64,000 nt of DNA, taken from contig OX465580.1 in NCBI GenBank assembly GCA_950022655.1, positions 101,884,797 through 101,948,796 on the forward strand, given 5' to 3'. Within the stretch, counting starts at the first letter, position 1, and each line of letters opens with the position of its first letter. This document shows positions 27,513-40,993 of this stretch, one piece after another. The notes under the pieces were generated by a model. The model was not told the DNA's origin. It was given only the letters and a program-made list of their open reading frames with translations, and ran no database searches. Source of the DNA: Alentia gelatinosa (lineage: Eukaryota; Annelida; Polychaeta; Phyllodocida; Polynoidae). The position numbers and the translations under genes are program-made.

Positions 27513-27573
27513 TTTTGACTTATACTGGTCGTATATCTATTGATTTGACTTATTCTGGTCGTATATCTGTTGA
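27513..27573 (+). repeat. 30-bp direct repeat, two copies
   Basis: TTTGACTTATACTGGTCGTA and its continuation is repeated immediately with two differences. A minor tandem duplication. Confidence 0.85.
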
Positions 27574-27904
27574 AATACACACTTGTATAATGTATAGAAT
27601 TAAGAGTAAGTACACTGAACTGCACATGCTTTCTCTAGTGGAACATTTATAGGAGCAGCTACCGCAGAAGTAATTGGTACTTCTGAGCATGGCAGAAAGG
27701 AATAGCTTAAAACCTGAATATGCTAATCTCACAGACCTAAATACCCTCGTCAACGTGCATATATAATTTACGCTTTTGTCCGTATCATGGCGTATTACCG
27801 CGTCCATTTACTCATTACAAATGCGTAGAGATAAGTTTAAAACATTTCATATATCTACCTTATCCAGTGGTGTCAGTTGCCCCCAACTTTTTTGCCAGCC
27901 CAAA

Positions 27905-28215
27905 AATGTCAGCAGCTTCAAAGTGTAAAAAATGTCTTGACTTTTCAGCATTGAAAAATGTCAGTCTGACTTTTCAGCGGGCAATAATGGCTAAGCCCTG
28001 ACTTTTCACCATGGAGAAATGTCAAAGTCTGACTTTTCAGCATGCAATGATGGCTAAGCCCTGACTTTTCACTGTGAAAAATGTCAAATTCTGACTTTTC
28101 AGCAGGCAATGATGGCTGAGCCCTGACTTTTCAATGTGGAAAAATGTCAAAGTCTGACTTTTTAGTGTGCTATGATGGCTAAGACCTGACTTTGCACAGA
28201 CTTTTCAGAGACTCA
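27905..28215 (+). repeat. Tandem array, unit about 63 bp, four copies
   Basis: The unit contains CTGACTTTTCAGC, CAATGATGGCTAAGCC and CTGACTTTTCA-ATG-GAAAAATGTCAAA. Units begin near 27962, 28025, 28087 and 28151, with a partial unit before them. CTGACTTTTCA occurs twice per unit, suggesting an ancestral shorter unit. Confidence 0.85.
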
Positions 28216-28250
28216 CATTAAACCTAGTGGAACAAGCCGTATTGGCTACG

Positions 28251-28457
28251 ACAGGGGTGGCAGAACATATTGAAAGTGGGGGGGGGGGGGGGGGTGAACT
28301 GAAAAATTGCTGACTTTATTCTTGATATGAAGTCAGACTTTTACATTGGCCTGTTTCACAGTCAAGATGGTTTTTACACTGGTTTGAGCAAAATGAGAAA
28401 AAAGTCAGCAATTTTTCAGTTTGCCCCCCCACTTTCAAAATGTTCTGAAGCCCCTGT
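28251..28457. repeat. Foldback element with about 60-bp arms
   Basis: Left arm 28251-28317 and right arm 28401-28457 are inverted copies (ACAGGGG, AGAACAT, GAAAGTGGGG, CTGAAAAATTGCTGACTTT) around an 84-bp spacer. The left arm carries a 17-base G run (28278-28294) where the right has 7 C. Confidence 0.85.
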
Positions 28458-30720
28458 TATCCAAGTTGTAAGAGCCATTTTTAGTCAAATTTAGGCACAG
28501 AATAGCTGACATTCATGAACGCTAGTCAGATGTGGTGCAACTCTGCTGTTCGTTCCTCACTAGAGTCGGACTTGATGTCATAGGCAAATTCTGAGACTGA
28601 CAGTTTCTGCTTTGAAACACAGTCCAGGGACATCAAAGTATATCCTAAACAATAAATAAACATACATAATACATGTCTGTATTATGGAAATACAATCCAA
28701 AAGGTTAAATCAAAGACTGATACTATTCAGATTACTTATTTCTCTCTGTGAATTGAGAGCAAGTCTCTACAAACGTCTGCCACATTGGAGTGTTGCTGAT
28801 GACCCACAGACTTGATGCCTCTGCTAGAGGGTAGAGCGGAAATAAATAAATACAACAAATACAAATACACAGGCAGTAATCAGCGAAATACCTGGAGAAC
28901 AGCTCAATTTTCAAACTCATTCAAAATGGTAGATGCCTGATCAAGGAGATGCCCCATTTAGATATTCAAAGTTGGATTTAATAAAGAAAATGCTGCTGCT
29001 GATATAATGCCAGACTAAAGATTGTGATGTAAGTTGTTGAATTCAACTGTCTTTTATTTCATGCCACTTCCTTAACGTTATCATGCAAACCAGTTTGGTT
29101 CACAAAGAATCTCAAAGTTTGCCTATGTCCTTAAGTACAACGTCTGGGTAGTGATAGCGGACACATCGTTGTACTTTATATAACTACATAGACCCCAGCT
29201 TTCGCTTCGACAGTGTAATTCGACTGTGACGTTATCGCATAGCAACCTGTCAATATTTTTCTATATACATATATATATATTCATATAAATTGGTATAACT
29301 CTTGTACTGATATAAAAGAACAGCTTCCAAAACCTATTCTTGAATTTAAGTAGTTTCAATTAACGTATCTGGTCAACAGGTCTTTTTCATTCAATGGATG
29401 GTGTGATGTTACAGACATAGGGCCTCACCATGCGCCAAACATTTGCAACAGAGAATATTTCAACCTGCTGAACATTACCTTTTCCCGAGAGATGCCCAGA
29501 TGCCCTGATAGCCCAGATCCATTGAATCACTCGATCCTTGCCGCACAAGCTCGTATAAAGGATCAGGAATAATACTAACTGATATTGGCCAGAAATTCTC
29601 GAATTATCAAGCACCATTCGTTGTACATCAGTATTGTTGGCGTGCTGTTCGATGTGACTTGTGAATACGTTTCAGAATGGTACATATCTATCCTCATCCC
29701 TACCAGAGATCTTTGACACAGTAAATAGAGTAATTATTCATAGTTATAAAAATCGTCGATTTTTTTTCAATAGGGAGGAGTAGGGGGTGCTGAGACTATT
29801 TGCACATATTTCCCGCCTCTGCAGTACTCGAGAATGGTGCAGAATCTGTGTACAATATACAGACAGGGAATTTACCTTCGGGGAGGGATGGGGAACTCCC
29901 CCCGTTACCTGCTCCATGCATGAGGTAATGGCTTCAGAATTACACAGGGGAGTGGTGTGTGTGTGTTGGGGGGGGGGGGGGGGGGGTCACAGTGGCAGGA
30001 TAGCGCTTTCGACACGACTTTCGACACAACAATATAAATGGGAGATCATGTGCTTCTAATCTAGCGCTAATTCACTCTCAGTAATATTCGTAATAAACAA
30101 ATGCGTCACATATGAGAAGGTTTCACACAATTTCACAATCTATGACACCAGTAAAGTCATATAGATCCTTCCATCATGATTCCAATAATAACTTTATCTC
30201 TGTATAACATACACGGATCTTACGTGCGAAATCAATCATCTGGTCAACAATTGTATATTGAATTAGAGAATACAAAACCGTGATACATTAATAAATATCA
30301 CTTTTGGTCAAATATCAATACGCTCGCAGTGCATATTGGGTGATCATCAATCGTTGGTCATAAAGTCAACCATTTCTAAACGCACAATATCAGATATGAT
30401 ATGTATTAAATGTAACCTTATACATGTACATAGATTAAACTGGAAAGAAATGGCAATGCAATGTAAGCAATAATATTGGGAAATGATTTAGTCAATCCAA
30501 TTTACCTGACGCAGAATAACTGCCACTAGAATGTTTCTAATCCTAAAGTGTATTATATCTTATTCGTAGTCTGCGAGCCCGCTCTATCTGTGTACTTTGA
30601 ATACTTGATAAATATTAAACAATTATCTCAGCCTGGATTAGAGAATGTTGTACCACGATTATCTGTTCATAATTTCATACAGGTTCACTATATAATGACC
30701 AGTGTGTATACTCAAATGTG
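28458..30720. other. AT-rich, no gene seen
   Basis: Contains short TA runs near 29268 and an 18-base G run with a preceding GT run near 29955-29987. No exon or RNA gene recognised. Confidence 0.5.
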
Positions 30721-31182
30721 CAGTAGACTCTCATCTAACGAGTACCTCACTAATACGACCACACCACAATTATGGACATTTTGAGCCAGTGCCAAACGTT
30801 TCCCCCCTGTTTTAAGTTCACAAAACTTTCAATAATACGACCAACTCGCTATTGCGACTACCTCGCCAAATGACCACGATTTTGAAGACCCAAATATCAA
30901 ATTTACTCTCACTAATGCGACCAGATCTATGGCTGTGGAAATTTGTGGGTTAACTAGGTGAATCAATGAAAGGGGAGATGGTAAACAAACAACAAGTTTG
31001 AAAGACTTGCTGAAACGGCACAATTTTGTTGATTATCATGCGCAATTGGGTCTTTTTTTGTAATGATATGTCGAACATAGATATCTATCCAATTACACGG
31101 TGCTGTCAGTTAAGCGACCAACTCACGAATGCGACCATTTTGACTCAGTGCCTAAGGTAGTCGTTATAGCGGGAGTCTATTG
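30721..31182. mobile_element. Pogo/Tigger-like MITE, degraded
   Basis: Left end CAGTAGACTC and right end, read as complement, CAATAGACTC. The interior has repeats of the type CTCACTAATACGACCA, as in the ends of Tigger elements. It shares CCAACTCGCTATT with the element at 33712. There is a TA on the right, but the left flank reads TG. No transposase. Confidence 0.65.
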
Positions 31183-31429
31183 TACATGTATAGGGTCTGA
31201 CTTCCACAGATTAACCTTGTTGTGTTTACTTGACTTGGTCAGAATTACTTTCCTTAGGTTTGCATGTTCGTACCCTGAGACCGTTTCGCACTGAACCCTA
31301 GTGGTTATCCTGAAGTACCCTTTCCCTGTCTGCCACCTACCATCAGAGATGTGGACTTAGACCTGTCCTCGGGCTTAAATCTTGCCGCCGACATTATCAA
31401 AGGTCGCCCTTACAGAAAGCCACAGTTTA

Positions 31430-31880
31430 AATGTTAGTTTTCCCAGTCCACCTTTGCTGGCTTCCGGTTTGCGCCGCCACCTAGCGGCGACCGACCGGGT
31501 AGGGCGTCACCTCCGGCTGTGGGGCAGGCAGTGTCCGTTTCTGTCAATACCCGGCGGGGGTCTGGTAACAGTGCCTGAACGAGCGGTGGTAGACTGGGCG
31601 GTAGGGCGGCAACAGGCGGTGGGCGGTGGGAGGAGGACGGAGGGACGGGGCGGGACGGGGAGGAGCCCGGCAGTTGATCCGCACGAAGTCTGACTCGGGC
31701 TAATCCCTACAGGTATGCGTTAAACACCCAACCAGCCCGCCTTGTGGACTCGGTCAGGCTGAGAGCGACTTGAATGTCGCCTCTACCTGTGGACTTTTCA
31801 CCTGTTCTCAAACACACCGCCACCAGTCCATAAAAGGAGGATGGCGTGCATAGACTGCTGCCATCCATGCCTATGTAAGT
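31430..31880 (+). promoter_or_regulatory. GC/CpG-rich island, possible promoter or first exon
   Basis: A sharply GC-rich stretch (CGCCGCCACCTAGCGGCG, CGGGGCGGGACGGGG) in otherwise AT-rich DNA. It contains two donor-like sites (acag-gtatgc near 31710, ctat-gtaagt near 31874) and, after a TATA-like cataaaagg, an ATG at 31841 opening MACIDCCHPCL up to the second donor. No downstream exon was found, so a transcription start is only a possibility. Confidence 0.3.
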
Positions 31881-32319
31881 GATGCTATTTTACAATGGCA
31901 GGAATATGTGACCAGTGAGAGTGAGGCAAGATGGTTAAAATAGCCATATACATTGTATTAGCGAAATTATATTCATATCTGTATAGATACGAATATGTGG
32001 CATATGTACGAATATGTTTTCGCCTTTGCTGTATCGTCTTTATGTGTATCATATTCTATTTCAGTGCACTCTTCAATAAACAGTAGCTTGTTTACAATCA
32101 TTTAAATGCTAAGTAACATCTTCTTCATGGGACAATTTCTTTTAAAATTATCATATTTTGGATTGGTATGTAAAATTGAATAGATCATCCCTCTTCTTAG
32201 GGATGATGCTATTCTTAAAATATAGGAGTCCCCTTGAGATTAGTTTGCTGACGGCATGTTCTGCATCCACCTCAAATGATGGACAGATTGTGCTCCTACC
32301 TGCCATGGTAGGTTGGTAC

Positions 32320-32700
32320 TATTACCACATGGACGTGCTAAGGACTAGGGTATGAGGAATAATGATAAGGTTGTTGGTTCGAGTCACATTGCATCCGATT
32401 TCTGCTTAGTTTCCTGCAGTTGTAGGCTATAGAAAGGAACCGCATTGAGATCCATGGCCACTGGAATTATGCCATGAGTTTTGGCTGTGGAGTAATCTCA
32501 TAAGGCAAAGCCAAGTGAGTTTACGTACCAAACCAAAATGAATGGCGTATAATCAGTGGCTATGGATCGGGTGCGGTTCAGATTTTATCTCACCCATATC
32601 TCCTATGATACTCTATGGACGTTGAGTACGAGTTCCCAATGTTAAGTTACAGGGAAGGAATACCAGGGATGAGATTGACTGCTATATCACAGGCCAGTCG
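32320..32700 (+). repeat. Possible tRNA-derived SINE / foldback composite
   Basis: GGTTCGAGTC at 32376-32385 matches an RNA polymerase III B box. The upstream text could carry an A box but is not clear. It is followed by a foldback (32441-32464 against 32553-32575) and by the module shared with 8558-8703 (ACGAGTTCC-AATGTTAAG). Confidence 0.4.
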
Positions 32701-33711
32701 TTATCATACCATAGCTATATGGTACACGGAGTCAAACACTCTTGCTTCGGCAAACGTGTAGGGATCAGCTATATGTATATGTATATGTATTATATATACA
32801 TGTTTATAGATGTTGGAAATGGAGGGGAGAGAAAGGCCATGGCAGGGATGCCACCAGTCTATTCTATGGCACAGTATAGGAATGCAGTCCCGCCGCCACC
32901 TCTCTGCACCCCCTCCCCCATATAGGGCGATGTAGGCATACACACTGACGGGCCACTTTCCCACCCCTACTGTGATCCAAGCACTAGCCACGAAAGGTCA
33001 CGGGATATCCAATATCTTTGCTGAGTAATCAAATTGTATTTTCAACACCTCCAATGCATACCTCACACAGCGGAGCAAAAAAGTACGACCAAACACGGGC
33101 GGACGTGGCCCCTGATAGCCAATATATAAGTGGTGTGCCTTTTATGTTGGCTAAAGCACTTCCAAAGGACCCCAACGCTCTATCCTAAATCCATGGCCTA
33201 CAGTACTTATCCCATCGAGGGATGACATTTAGGTTCAGAAAGACGGAGTGATTGGACGATTGTTACTGGTTGTTGGTCCACACCACACGACTTGAGGCAA
33301 AGCTAACTATTGGTCACTTAATTCAGTTTAGGATCATCAAGATCAATTTGATATGAAACCCTATATAGTTGGCTTCCGCACTTGAGCATTCCATGGTATT
33401 GTCGATCGTCTTGCAGCACTAAATATTTAGAAGATTTAAAGGGGATTCCCCGATAGAGAAACATAAAATAGGCCAGGTGTAGTGTTCGAAAAGAATTTAG
33501 AAGCACGAGTGACCTGCATGTATTTTGAAAAAATATATATACTCAAAAAGGCAACTTCCGGATATCATCTTTCAATTGAACACATTCCATTCACGGTGCT
33601 GTGCGGCACCCCCGGCATGCCACCATCCCCCATATATCGCCCACTGGAGTTGTAATAAAAACTGTATTACCACGCAAGCGTGTATATATGTACTCCCAAA
33701 GTGTATAAATA

Positions 33712-34903
33712 CAGTCGACTCTGACTTAAAGGGTATCCCTGTAATATGGCCTTCCCGATATTACAGCCAACTCGCTATTATAGCCACGTCCGGAAAAGTC
33801 ACAAACGTTACTAATAGGGTCAATGTTCGATATGGTCACCCCACTTTAACAGTAACAATCATTTTTAAATATGATTATTTAGCAATTACTTATACCACTA
33901 TAGCATTACAACCAAGTATGAAAGAAACGGCGATATCATTGATTTGTTTCAAAGAGGCTAGTTTTCTGCACAACAATTATGATAGAGATCCTCTTCAACA
34001 TCACCACAGTTTCTGCCATGTCAACTGGATTTACCGGCTACAAAGCCAGGTTCTAAAGGGTCTAAACACAATGGATACACGTCAAACCCTTCAGGATGCA
34101 TCTTTTAATGTCACAGCTAAAAGATCCACAGTACAGTATTACAGTCAATACTAAACATCCCCCTGGGAAGCAGGTACAGTCTCTAGGTATCCCATGGACA
34201 CCATCTCACCATAGGATCTTCATTAGCTTATCTGCTTGACCAGTGTTCAATGAGCCAATACCCAGTACCCAGTACCTTCCATCAATCACTCCTCTCTGTG
34301 TCTACCATAACAGTTGCTACCTGAGCCTAACTTCCCATCCTGTTGCTCATACCCTCAGAAGACCCTGTCCTCTATCGATTAGATATATCCTCTGACAGGT
34401 AAATGTGAAGCAGCTGCTCAAAGCGATGATCGCCACATAGAATCAATCCCTGATTGATCCCTGCAGCCTATGAGCCCAAGCCGTGATGGCTTCCCTGGAT
34501 CTCATGATGCATGTGAGCAACTGGCTCCCAAAACCTAGCTCACTGGAGTCTGTCCTGGACTGAGCCTTGTCTTGCACTGCTGCCCCCGGGCTGGATTGAA
34601 CCCCAATCCACTGTTTGGCTGCCCATTTTATTTTACCTATGAAACTTATAGAACCTTCCAAAAGCCTCATCAGCTTCATCCATAGTTAATGCCTCCATGT
34701 CACATCCCGCATTTCATGCTGGCATCATCTAACACACATATACATATAATTTAGTCATGTACATGCCGCATTATCGTAGATTAAATTAGATTGTTTCAGA
34801 ATGAATATCACGTGATATTTCAAATATAGCCGTGTAAGATTACTTTGCCGAACCGCACACCCCGCTAATACAACACCCCGACCTTAATAGCGAGAGTTGA
34901 CTG
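33712..34903. mobile_element. Pogo/Tigger-like non-autonomous element with TA target sites
   Basis: 1192 bp bounded by CAGTCGACTC and the complement of CAGTCAACTCTCGCTATTA, flanked on both sides by TA, the target-site duplication of Tc1/mariner/pogo elements. The interior near the left end has ATTACAGCCAACTCGCTATT. No transposase domain was recognised. The 209-codon frame 33525-34154 crosses the left boundary and is not a gene. Confidence 0.8.
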
Positions 34904-37900
34904 TACCCAAACAGCAAGGCGCATTAGACGCTTGGCATTCCAAGGATCCAAACTCGATCCCATTCTCACAGGTATTGCCAGGCCTCATGGCGGAATACAA
35001 CCCCCGGAGCACAGTGGGACCTTTGTCCTATACAGAAATAAATTAGTGTTAAAAACTACCACTAAACAAACCAGGTTCCTGACAACAGGGCTAGGGTGGG
35101 TGAGTGAATGGGGCTGTGGTACTGTGTAGTGAGGACGGACGGACTTCTCTCTCTCTCTTTCCTTCTCTCAGTTCTCTCTCCGTCTATAGTTCGCTGGGTC
35201 TTACACAAGACTTCACATTATCATCACAGTCTGTGTCACTGCACCATACTAAGACCAGTCACCTACCTCCTCAACTCTTGGGAAAGTGGCAAACTATTCT
35301 TCCCTTGAATGACTCTAAGACGGGAAAGAATGCGCCGGCTGCACGCCCCTTCTGTTGTTGCTATTTGTTATTGTTATCGTCATTGACGGCGGGCTCTTTT
35401 TTCTCGATATTGAGATGTTTCTCTCTTTCTGAGATCATTTGCATTTCACCCGCATGAGAAAATGACATTATCATCATAAGAGTACCACGATATATCAGAT
35501 CAATAGGATTTGGTTGAAGTCTATTACGTTACAAAATACTGATAAGGAAGACGATGCGTATATGGCACTACATGTATATCATTTTTATGAATACATAAAA
35601 GAATCGTGTTTGCTAATCATCATTTATCGATATTCAATTACCATGGATGATAGAAACAATTCTAAAATCTGATGTTATTACTATTAGTAAATTCTGGTTA
35701 TATATTGAGAATTAATTACTTTGCAATATCATTAGTGTAATGTTGCATCTGTAGGCTATTCAGTATACAGGTTTAGTAGACAACATTATTCTAGATGATA
35801 TCTTATTTCTAATGATTCAGGTCAACATTGCAATATAAAAGAAAGAAAACCCTGTTTATTGGTGGAAAAATGTCTGCACAAATTTATGTACGAAAAGAAA
35901 TGTACGGAAAAAGACTATGTTTCTCCACCCAGCCATGAATACTTACAACTCCAACTCATTTATATTCAATCTCAAACCGCACTTTGACATCTTTATATCG
36001 GAACATCACAGCACACCTACCAATAGAGATAAAATTCTATATGCTTTAACATTGTCCCCGGGCTTGGCTTTCATTCTGCATTCAATTGGCTTAGTTTGGC
36101 CGATGACTGTGGGAAAGATGTACAGTAACATAGAGAGCATCGTACCGCTCCACACCCCCCATAGACCCCTCCCACGGACAACAGCTCTCACCATTTGCCC
36201 TGTACAGCCAGGGACCAGTTCCTAAATCCAGTCATGAGAAAGGTCTCCTCTATCAGTCTCTTATGTTTTCCTGCATTAAAATCCTGCTTTTATTAGTAAC
36301 ATCGGGATCCAATTACTGAACTATGGTGTATTATAATGTGATTCAATACAAATTGCATCGAAAGTTATTCATTGATGAAAAGCTGAAGCGACTCTTTTTC
36401 TCTCCAGAATGTCTCACGACAGGTTTTAGGAAGCTTTGCCCCTGGCTCATCTTTCTTCTGAATGATTCCCGTTTGATTCTCGAGACCTCCATGCAAATAG
36501 GAGTAGTCACGTGACCTGACCCCCCTCCACCACACACAAATGTACTTCTAGGCAGTCTGTCCACCATTCATATTCATATCTCCGCCGGCATGGCATTCTG
36601 TGACATCAGTCTGAATAGGAGACAAAAGACCTAAGTGATCAGAGCATCCCTCTCTCAACTAATAACCTTAGAAGGGGGGAAGGCGGGAGGGAATAGGCCC
36701 TTCCTTCCTACCTACACAAGACTCCAAACTGTATGAAATCAATGCTGCCAAAGCATCGCCTTCTTCCACATAAAAAAACATCCCACGATAACCTTTTCAG
36801 GTGTGATTTCCCATCCCTGTTTGAGTTTTCATTTGGTTGGATCTCCTCACCTTTGACCTCCTGATTTTTTATCCGTTCAGTCAATCGAGGAAAATGCATA
36901 AACGTATCGTTGCCTAATCTGACTCCAGTGTCGACACCCTCCTCCCACCTCCTTTGTCAGCGTAATCCTGAGGCATTTTGACGTGAGGCGTGGGGAAAAG
37001 GGAACGTTGTGTGTGTGTATGTGTGTTGGGTGGGGGGTAGGGGTTGAAAGCACGAAGTATGAATTGTACAACACCCACACAGATCGCCGTGGGAAATTCC
37101 TATTAAACTTTCCTCAAGTGCCAGCAGGTCTTCGTTGAGATCAAAGCGCTGTTTGGCCGGGCGAATGGGTGGCGGCGAGGTGCCCCTTCCCTCCCCCACC
37201 TCCTCCACCCGTCCACCCCCAGGATCCCGCCCCGGCCGATGCGCTTCATTGACCACACTGCAGAGACGAGCGGAAGAATATGCTTTTCAGACCCGGGATG
37301 TGGTATGGGACCTCTCGAGGATGACCTGTGTGACCTCCAGGCATTGAGTGAGGTCTCTACACCGTGCCATGAAGAGGTCTGTAGTAGCGGCCACCTTCGG
37401 GGCCTGTGGTGAGGGTGCAGAAGGATGGATACTGGGGTCAGGATGTATGTTTGGGAAAGGGTGAAAAAGACTCCGACACTGACACTGACTCATTGTGTTC
37501 AAATGATATGAACAAGTTTACTATATTTATAGTGCCTTGATGATACTCACACCCACCAGGCCGAGTATGATCTGATTGATATAGAGTGTACAAACCTCAG
37601 AGACAGTATTACCACAAATTCACACCTTGCTGTACCACTCTTTGCCACACTTTGCCAGAAAAAAGCATATCTGACGAAATGGCTTTGCCGTTGTTACTAA
37701 AGTATTATAGTTTAAAACCGCCTAGGTATGGATATAGGTAGGACACTGATCGTTAACGTTATTTTGTACATTGTTATATTGAACATTGTTATATTATATG
37801 CACATGACATCCCAATGTATCCTGAATATCAGTGGCTTCCACTATGGTTTACTTTTCATATTCATAAGATATTTTTCTTGCGTGTACTATCACTGCACCC

Positions 37901-39400
37901 TATCATTAACTTATTAATTTGACTCCTTATCACGTATTGCCAGTTTCAATTTAACTATAGCTGCAGTCGGTAAGAAATCTATAGAACCGTCAATTTACTG
38001 ATACTCATATATAATTCATATATTGAGGAAGTGACTTCTTTTTCAGATTTAGATCTCCAGGAAGTGGTTATCAACGGTGAGACTGGATGACCAGGTAAAA
38101 GGCCCCGCAAGGCCGTGTCCTTGGCTACAGTAAGGGGGATGACGATAGGCGTGAATAATCACGGGAGGTGGGGGAGGGGGGTAGGCATGCTGGAGGAGTC
38201 GGGCGTGGGAGAGGGAGAGCAGAGACGAGAATCGTCCTTACGGTGTTATGCAGATGTGGAGTATCATTGTAAGCCTACCTGCAAGCCAAACGGGATATCC
38301 GCTCACACTATACATACACCAGTCCCCTTAGTACACTGTCAGTTCACTGTGATGTATGTGCTGTTAGGGAGTGATGCCATTTTGAGTTAAATACATGAAG
38401 TAAAGATTCGAGTAGTTATGTGGGCAAGCTATAATTTTCTTGTGTCATCTTGGAATAAGTTCAAACGGCTTCACATGTTATCTTTCATGTGAAGATGTTC
38501 ACATGACTTGTTTTAGAAGTCAGTTCGAAATACTCCAAAAACAGAACTTGGCCTGTCTAGCACTACACCAACAAGTATATGTTATCCCTAGTATTCCGTA
38601 TATTGATCGGATCTATCAAGTGGCCTTAAAGGGCCCGCACGGAAGATCGGCGACTGTGCCGAGTTCGGTGTTTGTATACAAAATACCCTAATAAAAGTCA
38701 TACATTTTTTTCCCACTAACTCATTGGAGCTATATTTAGTCACAGTTTTGATGATTTGTATGATAACAATAGATGATATAGGTACTTGAAAATGAAGAAT
38801 AGTTAGGTACATGTTTATCGTCCTTTAACTACTACAACACCGAACGCTTAGCATAACTTCTGGAGAATAACATTTGACGGGTGGCAATCATACATTTTCT
38901 ATTATGCATTGTACAGATGTCCATTAAATGTTTATATATCTGCGCGCCTGATTGTTCTTGACAAATAATTTAGACAAAGGAATCTAATGATACCTCTGAT
39001 ATATGCAATTTTAGATATTGGATGATGCATATATCATCTTTCAAAGTATGACATACCTGGATAATACTATTATCAGAAAAAAAAGAAATTTCTCGAAAAT
39101 AATGAAAGATTCAAATTTGTAGTCCTTTATTTTATTGTTCACGTCTGCTGTATAAGAACCAGACTTCCGCTGTTTATTTCTGGCACTCCTACAAAATGAT
39201 CAGAATTGGGTTCATTGTGACCGAGAGCACAGGCATAGAAATGTCAATAATGAAAGGCAGTCAGGAAGTATTAGTCCCTGCACTCATTCTAATCTTTGCA
39301 CTTTGTGAGCTCTCACTAAAAGCCGGCGATGCAATTTCTATATGGAGGTAAATTGCTGTGAAGGCATATGCTGCCCGGGGGAAGTGAAAGGGACGGGGGT
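34904..39400. other. Mixed GC stretch, no supported gene
   Basis: Alternating GC-rich blocks (around 35.1-35.45, 36.5-37.5 and 38.1-38.25 kb) and AT-rich DNA. Open frames exist on both strands at 36957-37347, which argues for composition rather than coding. Nothing matched a known family. Confidence 0.4.
38617..38690 (+). repeat. Short dispersed repeat, copy 2
   Basis: Second copy of the repeat at 19683-19745 (AGGGCCCGCACGGAAGA). Confidence 0.5.
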
Positions 39401-39451
39401 AAAGGGAGAAGACTGAGTATAGAGGGATATGAGGCCGAGAGGTCGGGCTAA

Positions 39452-39468
39452 GGGTCACGCAGAGGTCA
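39452..39468 (+). promoter_or_regulatory. DR5 nuclear-receptor element
   Basis: GGGTCA, five bases, AGGTCA: a perfect direct repeat with spacing 5, the retinoic-acid-receptor/RXR type of site. No neighbouring transcription start is known. Confidence 0.45.
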
Positions 39469-39759
39469 GTTACAATTTGTCTCTGATTATTTATACATAG
39501 TCCTGCTACCTGTAATTAGTAGTTGGGATCACAGGTGAAAGTATAGTCATACACTTAAATTTTACTGAAGTAAATATTCATTGGGTTTTCGCACTATATC
39601 ATAACACTACCCAAACTGCATTCCCGAGTTTCGGGGAATATTTGCGGTTTCGTGGTATCTTAGTGGTTTTATTACGAAACATATTTCACACTATTCGATT
39701 TGCGAAAAAGAGTGGTCTACTAAATGACCACCTTTTCCTGTAACTGATCAGGTGGGGTG

Positions 39760-39772
39760 AGGTCAGAGTTCA
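39760..39772 (+). promoter_or_regulatory. DR1 nuclear-receptor element
   Basis: AGGTCA-G-AGTTCA, an HNF4/RXR-type DR1, 300 bp from the DR5 site. Confidence 0.45.
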
Positions 39773-40675
39773 TGGTTCAGGGGGTTCAGGCAGGTGGGAT
39801 TAGGTAACCAGGGGTGACGAGGGTAAACCCTATTCCGGGGGTATCGTCACAGGAAACGACGAATTAGTTTAGACTGCAGGTACCTTGTCCGCTTATTCAG
39901 GCTGCAGGAAGGCTTTACTTAAAATATCAGTATCGAGTTCCCCCTTGAAACCTTCTCTCTGTTACCGCCATAGACAGGTGACATTTAAAACGCTCCCCAT
40001 TTAGATTGAACGACATTTTTGAATAACTAAACAGATTTTAATTTTCAACTGCGCATGCCATTGGTAATACGGTATATGTGCGCCCAGCAAGAAGAAACCA
40101 TATCCATCCTTGTACACAACAAAATATAACATTATACTCTCATCGAAAAATCTGCTCATTGATATCTTATAAAGTCCCTGTTATATAACACAATGATGAT
40201 ATAACATTTGAGGTATTGTGAATTTGAACCCGCAGATTAGTTTTGAGCAAACTATGGCAATGCTAAATGATTTTCCCTATTATTCAAATATCATTCACAT
40301 TCATTTCGTTCAAAAGTATTTAAGAAGAATCCAACAAGGTTTGGTCAAATCATCATTCTCTACAAGTTTGATGCGTAGCATTCAAACGAGTTGGAGAATC
40401 GCTAGGGGATAGGGGGAGGACGGGGGGAGGGACCCGGGGGGGGGGGGGGAGTGAGGATTGTATGGGAGGCATCCAGAAGAGTTAATGAATAATTATTAAG
40501 TCTTGTTGTCCAACTCCTGTTACTGAACTATATTTGTTCTACGTTGGAATGATCACTTGTAGCCCTTTGGATAGTCCATTATGCGCTGATGGAAAGTTCA
40601 TATGTATTTTCTACCCAAACTTACTGTAACTCTTTCGGTATTTATCTCACCTCTGTACTTACTAAAAGAATGGAT

Positions 40676-40692
40676 GACACACACACACACAC

Positions 40693-40768
<76 letters not shown>
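40676..40768 (+). repeat. (CA)n(TA)n compound microsatellite
   Basis: About 18 bp of CA followed by about 70 bp of TA with one G interruption. It explains the Tyr-Ile open frames here. Confidence 0.96.
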
Positions 40769-40993
40769 CCATGAATCTAACTCGTTTGAATGCTATGTGA
40801 TATCCACTCGGCTGTCGCCTCGTTCATATCACTCCGCATCAAACTCGTGGAGGACGACGACTTTGATCAAAACTTGTTGGTTTCTTTTTTAATACTCACC
40901 ATAGAAATAAAATGATTATATAAGACAACTGACCTCCCCTGACTCTTGTGACAACCACACAAACTGGCCATCCCGAGTGCAAAATCATTTCCC

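Noticed and set aside
32376..32385. tRNA gene
   Set aside because: Only a B-box-like GGTTCGAGTC is visible; no cloverleaf with acceptor stem could be formed, so at most a tRNA-derived SINE.
33525..34154. 209-codon plus-strand frame
   Set aside because: It crosses the left end of a Tigger-like element and resembles no transposase or other family.
36957..37347. Coding region suggested by FDLNEDLLALEESL on the minus strand
   Set aside because: The plus strand is equally open, no splice sites fit, and the openness follows from GC-rich composition.
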